Origin: Lasiodiplodia sp. COLG20
Taxonomy: Eukaryota > Ascomycota > Dothideomycetes > Botryosphaeriales > Botryosphaeriaceae
Length of the DNA stretch: 64,000 nt
Assembly (NCBI GenBank): GCA_009801085.1
Contig: VNWV01000002.1
Span: 1,426,001 to 1,490,000, forward strand
Direction of reading: 5' to 3'
Part shown: in pieces, positions 58,481 to 64,000 of the stretch
How positions within the stretch are numbered: position 1 is the stretch's first letter
How the letters are laid out: the number at the start of each line of letters is the position of its first letter
The notes under the pieces: generated by a model
The model's input: only the letters and a program-made list of their open reading frames with translations
The model's database searches: none
What the model was told of the DNA's origin: nothing
Program-made: the position numbers and the translations under genes

Positions 58481-60953
58481 TTTCTTTGCGTTTGCGGTTT
58501 TCCCGGGTTGAGGTTTGTTTCGTTAGTGGTGGTTTTGGATGTGGTTGGTTCGCTGTGGTGAGAGCTTCATTTTTCCTTGTGTAAGGGTCTGTTGAGGTCG
58601 AGAGAAATGAGGTCGTATTTGGCTTTGGTCAGATGTTCTGGTTTGGGCGAGCTGTCGCTTTCCTTTTTATGGGTTTCAGGTTCAGTCACTGCGCTTTTTG
58701 TTTTTGCTTTTTTTCCTTTATCCGCTGGGGGTAGTGATTCTCTGCTGATATCGGCCGAGCAAAGGTCCTGAACTATGCTTGTCAGAAGTACGGCGTGGTA
58801 GTTAGTAATTCTTTCACATCAAAATTGAGCAAAGTGAGTTATAGACATGTGATTGAGCGCCGAAATTACATACCCTGGCCTTCTAAAATCCTTGGCCACG
58901 TCGTATCCAAGTTGAAACAGTAAATGTAATTCCAACTGCTGTCGTATCTATCCCTTTCTCAAGGGTGATCTATCCATATCCCTTTCGTATTGTATCCTCT
59001 TTCAAGTTCCATTCTTTTTTTTTTTTTTTCAAACCCCCTTTCCTGTGGTGAGGTCGTAGCGGTAGCTTGATGTCTTGGGCCCCATAGATGTATGCGAGTC
59101 CGCCTTACCACTCAACCTCACTTTCATTTCAAATGGAAAATCGGCCCGCGGGCGGCTGGAAATATGTTTGATACTCTTAGAGTGTAGCACATTGGCATCA
59201 TTCTCTTTGTATCCCAAGAGTACGCGGCAGCAGTTACTATTTTTTTTTTTGATCAAATAAATTAGCCTCATCCTTCAGCTTTACTATGACGATGACAGTG
59301 TTGCCTAAAGCAGATAGCTGCTCTATCTTGGTGAAAGTGTGCTTGAATGCACGAGCTTAAAGTAGGATCTGAACGATGGAAAGCTGAAAGAGCACAATCT
59401 GCCGAACCCATTATGTAGTGGTCAGCAGACAAATTCTTGGGCGGCTGACTCCAAACGAAAGTCACAGGCTGGGCTTTGACAGGCCTCCATACCTAGAATC
59501 TGATACTATATATTTCTCATAGTGAACAGGCAAGGGAAAATACTGGTATCGCTTCAGCCGCTCGCTACCGATATTTCTCGCGCCTCCACTGCCGTCGAGT
59601 GTCACTCATATGTAGCAAAGGAGGGTTTAAATCATTTCTCTGGTTTTAAATGACCATTTGTGAACTAGATTCGCACGCATCACGTCCTAATATTGACGAT
59701 TTTTGACATCGCTTTATGATCCAGCACATCAGCATTAATTATCGATGAGATATTATGAGCTAGACCTACTTATGTCGACCTATTTGTGATAACAAAACTC
59801 AAAACGAAAGTGGGAGTGATCGGGATAGCTGTGTATACACCGAAGTAAATGGTTATGATTATCCAGTGCCATGCCGCTCTGCTTGCTTTAAATATGGAAT
59901 CCCCTGGCACAGGAACCTCGCAGTAGTAGGCAGCAGATCCCTCGCGCGACACCCAGACGCTTGTGACTGACCCCAGCCGGAACCGGTGACTCCCAGGCCT
60001 TTCACCGCTTGGACGTTCGCTGCGGACTCACGTGTGCGGCATGCCCGCTCACGGACGCCCACCTACACATGATGCGGCCTCAATAGACGATGGCGTGGAA
60101 CTGATTGTGACAGCAGACACATCACGCAAGCTTGGATATCCGCTGGGCTTCGAGGTGATATAAGAAGGTAGATCTCGTAGATAGACCTGAAGTGACGAAC
60201 ACAGTGTCTTTGGGCATTGGACAGTCCTGTACGCAGCTTTCACTCTGTTCGTGGTCTCTTCTTTGGATAATATTTGGAGGGAGAGTTACGCACGGTACGT
60301 CGAAGTCTGCAGAGCAGTATCGATGAATGGCGAGATTCGTCATGTATAGATCATGATGAGTTGATAAGATTCGATGGGAGGTCTCACCATTAGGGTTAGA
60401 TGAAGTAAATGAATGGGTGCTGTAATTGAATGGTCCCTTATACACATGAATTTGAAGATATATGCGGGCAAGGGCAGTTTTCGCACCAGTTTCGTTCTGT
60501 AGAAGACGCAGACATTGCTCTCACAAAAATGCAATCGGGGCGCCTTCGAGAGGGCTTAAATAGCCCATCCATTAGACAACTCAAGATTCACATGCAAACG
60601 AAGTCACGCGCTCCCCCACAAGCAAGCACGAGCAAGTAGCAAGAAAGCGATATTCATTACGCTTTAACTCAAAGGCTAATATACAACCAAAAACCACATC
60701 ACTAACGTAACGAAACGTAATCAGCATCGTCATGATACATACGTGCCGAAGCGTGTTGTCCGAGCGGTCGTCAGGGCCGGGAAATAAGATCCAGCAAAGC
60801 CAAAAAAAATAAAGGGGGATTTGAGGGGCCAAAAGGCAAAAGAAGAATCGAAAAAAGAAGCGAGTGTCGGGCGAAGTTTCCGGGAGAAAACTTCTTCGAA
60901 ACGAAACAGACAACAACAACAAAAGAGATTTTGCTTTTCTTCTTCCCACTCGT
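56290..60953. other. 4.7-kb gene-poor region with GC-rich triplet repeats
   Basis: No gene supported. The left part is the 3' flank of SHO1. Simple repeats include (GCC)n near 58033-58057 and 58450-58480, several T- and A-tracts (for example 56812-56823 and 59018-59030), and GT-rich DNA. 58.8-60.6 kb is AT-richer. Confidence 0.5.
58450..58480. repeat. (GCC)n microsatellite
   Basis: About ten GCC/CGC units in noncoding DNA. A similar run lies near 58033-58057. Confidence 0.85.
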
Positions 60954-63900
60954 TCAAGCAACGAACGACCGCGCCGACGAAACCGCCACGCGCGGCGGGA
61001 CGATGCCCACGCCGACGGCGGTCGCCCGGACGGAGCTGACGACGGCGGCTGCCACCGACGACGGCGCCACCACCGACGTCGAGACGCGTGGCAGAGAGGC
61101 GATGGGTACGCCAGCCGATGCCACGGCAGACGACACCACGGCCGCTGACGGCACCGCCGACGAGACGCGCGGCACGGAGCTGGGCACACCCGCTGATGCC
61201 ACCGCCGATGATACAGCCGGGGCGGGGGCGCTGAGCCCGAAGAGGCCGCCCAGGAGGTTGTTGACCGGCCCGGGCGCGGCGCCAGACGCGCTCAGAGCGC
61301 TGAGAGCAGGCACGCTGGCGCCCACAGACGGGCTCAGAGCGCTGACAGCAGGCACACTGGCGCCCACAGACGCGCTGACAGCCGGCACACTCGCGCCCAC
61401 ACTGCCTCCACCGACACCCACGGACGCAGACACACCCGCGTCCGCCGCGACCGACGCAGCCACACCGGCGGAGACCTCAGCCGTCGCGTTGACGATCGGC
61501 AGTACGACCGCGACATCAGCAGCCGACGTAACGCCTGGGAGACCTGCCGCAGCAGTAAGAGAGGCCCCAGCGCCGAGCGCGGCGGTAGCAGAGACGCCTG
61601 CGCCAAGGCCGACGCCAGCGTCGACGTCAGGCAGTGCTGCGCTGAGCGAGGCCAGGGCGGCCGAAGCGGAGGGCAGAGCGGCGGAGGGGAGATCGGGCAG
61701 GGAATCGCTAATCGAAGCGATAGCAGCCGAGACGGAGGCGACGGCGGCGGAGGGGAGAGCGGGGAGCTCAGTGTCGATGTCCTCGACGACGTCAGGCAGC
61801 GCGGCGCTGAGGGAGGCGAGGACGGCGGATACCGTGGGGAGGGCCGCGGAGGGGAGATCGGGGAGCGCGTCGCTGATGGACTCGATGGCCGCGGAGACGG
61901 AGGCGATGGCTGCGGTGGGGAGAGTGAGGGCCGGGAGGGTAAAGTCAGGGAGGTCGCTGACGATGTCGTCGGTATCGGGGAGGGCGGCGCTGAGCGAGGC
62001 GAGCACCGCGGAGACGGTCGGCAGCGCGGCGGAGGGGAGGTCAGGGAGGGCGTCGCTGATGGAGGCGATGGCGGCGGAGATCGAGGGCAGCGCGATGGTG
62101 GGGAGGGCGGGGAGGTCGGTGTCGACGTCGGGGAGGAGGGCCTCCAGGGACTCAATCGCGGCGGAGGCGGAGGGCAGCTCGGCGGAGGGCAGGTCCGGAA
62201 GAGCGGCGCTGAGCGACTCGAGGGCGACCGAGACGGAGGCGATCACGGACGGCGCGGCGATGTTGGTCGGGAGAGCGTCGACGTCCGGGATGAGGGCCTC
62301 GAGGGACTCGATGGCGGCGGAGACTGAGGGCAGCTCGGCGGACGGCAGGTCGTCGATGATGGCGCTGAGGGAGGCGATGGCTGCGGAGGCCGAGGCGACT
62401 ACGCTCGTGGGAAGCGAGCCGAGGCCGGTGTCGAGCGGCAGGATGTCGGTCTCCAGGGCCGGGATATCGAAGAGGCTGGCGGACGGTAGGGCGGGGACGG
62501 GGATGGAGCTGAGGACGCTTGCGGCGACGTCGGTCACGTCGGCCGAGGGGAGCTCGGTCGGGAGGGCATCCTGGATGACGGAGACGACGGCGGAAGCCTC
62601 GGCGGGAGGGAGGGTGGGAAGAAGGCCGGTGCTGAGGGCCTCCAGGAGGCTGGAGATCTCGGCGGGAAGATCAAGGGTAGGGAAAGGGAGTTCGGTGGGA
62701 GGGCTGAGGGGCCAGAAGTCCTCAATTATGGAGAAAATAGGGAGGATGTTAGCCGAAGGAAGGATGGTGCTGAGGGCGTCTTCAATGCTGGTCAGAACGG
62801 CGGGAACGTCAGTGGGGACAGCCGTGAGGTCGTCTTCGACGTCGGAAACGGCAGCAGATACAGATGCAGCAACGGAAGGTACATCAGTGGTGAGGATGTC
62901 CTCAATATCCGAGACAACGTCTGACACATCAGCGGTGACGATGTCGTCAAGGTTGGAGACAGCAGCCGGCAGCGTCTCGACCGTGGGCAGGAAGGTGAGG
63001 TCAATAACGGGCGGGTTCGGCAGCATCGGGGTCGGGGCCCTGGTGAAAGCATTGCTCAGCTTGGCTGAGAGAACAGAGCCCGAGGGAACAGAGCCCGAGG
63101 GGACAGCGCCCGAGGGAAGAGAGGGAACATCCGGAGTCGGCACAGGAAGGTTAGTCGAGAGGCGCGGCAGCCACCAGTACGTCTCGGTGGGCAGGCCAGA
63201 CGGCAGACCGACGCCGAGAGGGCCGCTGTGAGAGAGGGGAGTCGGCTTGCCAATCGATGGCGACGACAGTGCGAGCAACGATCCCGAAATGGGCAAATCC
63301 TCATCAAGCAGCGATTCCGCAAGCGACGTCACGTCCGAGCCGAGCGACGAGAGCGTGGCCGACAGACCACCAAGCGACGTCAACGCAGCCGACGGGAACA
63401 GACGCGACGACCGGAGCAGAGTGGCCGGCAGCGGCTTCAGTGATGGAGACTCGGCGCACGCGCCGAAGCCAGCCTGGCAGCCAAAGCCGCAGTAAGCCGT
63501 GCCGTTTCCGCAGAAGCCGTAAGGAGAGCAGCAGCGGCCCCAGAGCGGGTCACTCTGCGGGCACTCCCTGAGCGGGATCTCGGGCCACAGCGCACCACAG
63601 AGCGCGTTGGTGCGCAGCGGCTGCGTGGCCGAGAGAGTCACCGATGCCGCGACAGACACGACAAGAGACGCTTCCTCGGAAACGTCAGCGGTAAGTGTGA
63701 CCCCGTTTGAAATGACCGTCGCCTCGGGGAACTCCAGGTCGTCCGTCGCCGTGATTGGTGCCGTGAGGTCGAGATCAATAAGTTCGGATATGGTGGCGAC
63801 CAGATCCGATAGAGAAGCCGGCACGGAGCCGTTCAGGGACGCGAGCAGGGACGACAAGACCGACGGGGCGGCTGTCGGGATCCCAAGCTCAGCCGAGACG

Positions 63901-64000
63901 TCGGCAGAAACTCCGGCTGACACTGCAACTGATCCGGAAGCCGAGCCTCTGAGCTTGGTAGCATAGCAGCGGCCAGTGGGGGCTGCCGGAGCCGTTCCAC
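60954..64000 (-). CDS. CBM18 chitin-binding protein with Ala/Ser/Pro/Leu repeats (N-terminus missing)
   Basis: Minus-strand gene open to the window end, so its N-terminus and signal peptide are not seen. At least 1014 residues up to the stop at 60954-60956. A single hevein-type CBM18 module with eight cysteines lies at 63456-63599 (Cys in RCCSPYGFCG, YCGFGCQAGFGAC), which would bind chitin. The rest is low complexity: PSGSV repeats, then alternating Ser/Ala/Leu/Pro/Asp segments. Five copies of a ~53-residue unit lie at about 61610-62410, then a Gly/Ala/Val-rich part and a 14-residue repeat. Likely a wall protein or adhesin. The C-terminus (PPRVAVSSARSFVA) lacks a convincing GPI signal. Introns inside the repeats cannot be excluded. 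A 766-codon open frame on the opposite strand is a shadow. Confidence 0.72.
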   Translation of the reverse strand, partial: GTAPAAPTGRCYATKLRGSASGSVAVSAGVSADVSAELGIPTAAPSVLSSLLASLNGSVPASLSDLVATISELIDLDLTAPITATDDLEFPEATVISNGVTLTADVSEEASLVVSVAASVTLSATQPLRTNALCGALWPEIPLRECPQSDPLWGRCCSPYGFCGNGTAYCGFGCQAGFGACAESPSLKPLPATLLRSSRLFPSAALTSLGGLSATLSSLGSDVTSLAESLLDEDLPISGSLLALSSPSIGKPTPLSHSGPLGVGLPSGLPTETYWWLPRLSTNLPVPTPDVPSLPSGAVPSGSVPSGSVLSAKLSNAFTRAPTPMLPNPPVIDLTFLPTVETLPAAVSNLDDIVTADVSDVVSDIEDILTTDVPSVAASVSAAVSDVEDDLTAVPTDVPAVLTSIEDALSTILPSANILPIFSIIEDFWPLSPPTELPFPTLDLPAEISSLLEALSTGLLPTLPPAEASAVVSVIQDALPTELPSADVTDVAASVLSSIPVPALPSASLFDIPALETDILPLDTGLGSLPTSVVASASAAIASLSAIIDDLPSAELPSVSAAIESLEALIPDVDALPTNIAAPSVIASVSVALESLSAALPDLPSAELPSASAAIESLEALLPDVDTDLPALPTIALPSISAAIASISDALPDLPSAALPTVSAVLASLSAALPDTDDIVSDLPDFTLPALTLPTAAIASVSAAIESISDALPDLPSAALPTVSAVLASLSAALPDVVEDIDTELPALPSAAVASVSAAIASISDSLPDLPSAALPSASAALASLSAALPDVDAGVGLGAGVSATAALGAGASLTAAAGLPGVTSAADVAVVLPIVNATAEVSAGVAASVAADAGVSASVGVGGGSVGASVPAVSASVGASVPAVSALSPSVGASVPALSALSASGAAPGPVNNLLGGLFGLSAPAPAVSSAVASAGVPSSVPRVSSAVPSAAVVSSAVASAGVPIASLPRVSTSVVAPSSVAAAVVSSVRATAVGVGIVPPRVAVSSARSFVA
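61291..61374 (-). repeat. Two 42-bp tandem repeats plus a partial third
   Basis: 61291-61332 and 61333-61374 differ at only a few bases. They encode SVGASVPALSALSP-type 14-residue units near the C-terminus of the CBM18 protein. A diverged partial unit follows from 61375. Confidence 0.8.
61610..62410 (-). repeat. Five copies of a ~53-residue (~160-bp) coding repeat
   Basis: Each unit has the pattern ASVSAAIxSISDALPDLPSA followed by xLPSVSAAIESLEALLPDVD and a short Pro-rich link. Units are 52-56 residues long and about 60-80% alike by eye. Two helix-like segments per unit are separated by the invariant LPSA. Confidence 0.75.
63068..63120 (-). repeat. Tandem 15-bp repeats encoding PSGSV
   Basis: Three to four copies of a 15-base unit around GAGCCCGAGGGAACA, encoding (PSGSV)n just after the chitin-binding module. 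Confidence 0.8.

Noticed and set aside
60931..63231. 766-codon open frame on the plus strand, Thr/Ala/Gly-rich
   Set aside because: It is antisense to the CBM18 protein, has no domain, and arises from the GC-rich triplet structure of the repeats. The eight-cysteine module supports the minus strand.

Overview
The window is nuclear DNA of a filamentous ascomycete (Pezizomycotina; class Dothideomycetes is my guess, not proven). Protein-coding genes are split by short GT-AG introns, mostly 48 to 144 nt, with CTAAC/CTGAC-type branch sites. The gene set is typical of moulds: a Pro/Gln/Tyr-rich annexin, a DUF2985 membrane protein, a CE1 acetylxylan esterase, a cerevisin-type vacuolar protease, an RfeG-like protein, the osmosensor Sho1 and a CBM18 wall protein. 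I saw no convincing tRNA, rRNA, CRISPR array or intact transposon.

Layout. 1-10.1 kb: annexin (5' end cut off), DUF2985 membrane protein, secreted esterase with XlnR- and CreA-like promoter sites, a small unrecognised two-exon gene, and a gene with a long acidic tail. 12.0-20.1 kb: a large minus-strand BEACH/WD40 protein (2634 aa in my model). 21.1-28.2 kb: vacuolar subtilase, then a 1292-aa disordered protein ending in His, Gly-Ala and Gln runs. 28.2-33.7 kb: mostly gene-free. 33.7-40.6 kb: RfeG-like protein, GST-like protein and a tiny membrane protein on the minus strand, then DNA polymerase eta on the plus strand. 40.6-45.2 kb: gene-poor. 45.2-56.3 kb: a dense housekeeping block with nitroreductase, NAD(P)HX epimerase, mitochondrial ribosomal protein bS16m, vacuolar amino-acid transporter, dynactin p22/p24 subunit and Sho1. 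56.3-60.9 kb: gene-poor with microsatellites. 60.95-64.0 kb: a minus-strand protein with one chitin-binding module and long Ala/Ser/Pro/Leu repeats, cut by the window end.

Genes are arranged independently, with no biosynthetic cluster. Four divergent pairs share short intergenic regions: BEACH protein/subtilase (984 bp), small membrane protein/polymerase eta (about 0.4 kb), NADHX epimerase/bS16m (417 bp) and amino-acid transporter/dynactin subunit (323 bp). Exon joins were deduced by reading splice sites and checking that the frame and conserved protein sequence continue across them. No alignment or database search was run.

I found no clearly new multi-gene system. The most unusual items are the CBM18 protein with five copies of a roughly 53-residue helical repeat, the 14-residue R-R-S repeats in the DUF2985 protein tail, and a 30-bp near-perfect hairpin at 47.02-47.10 kb.
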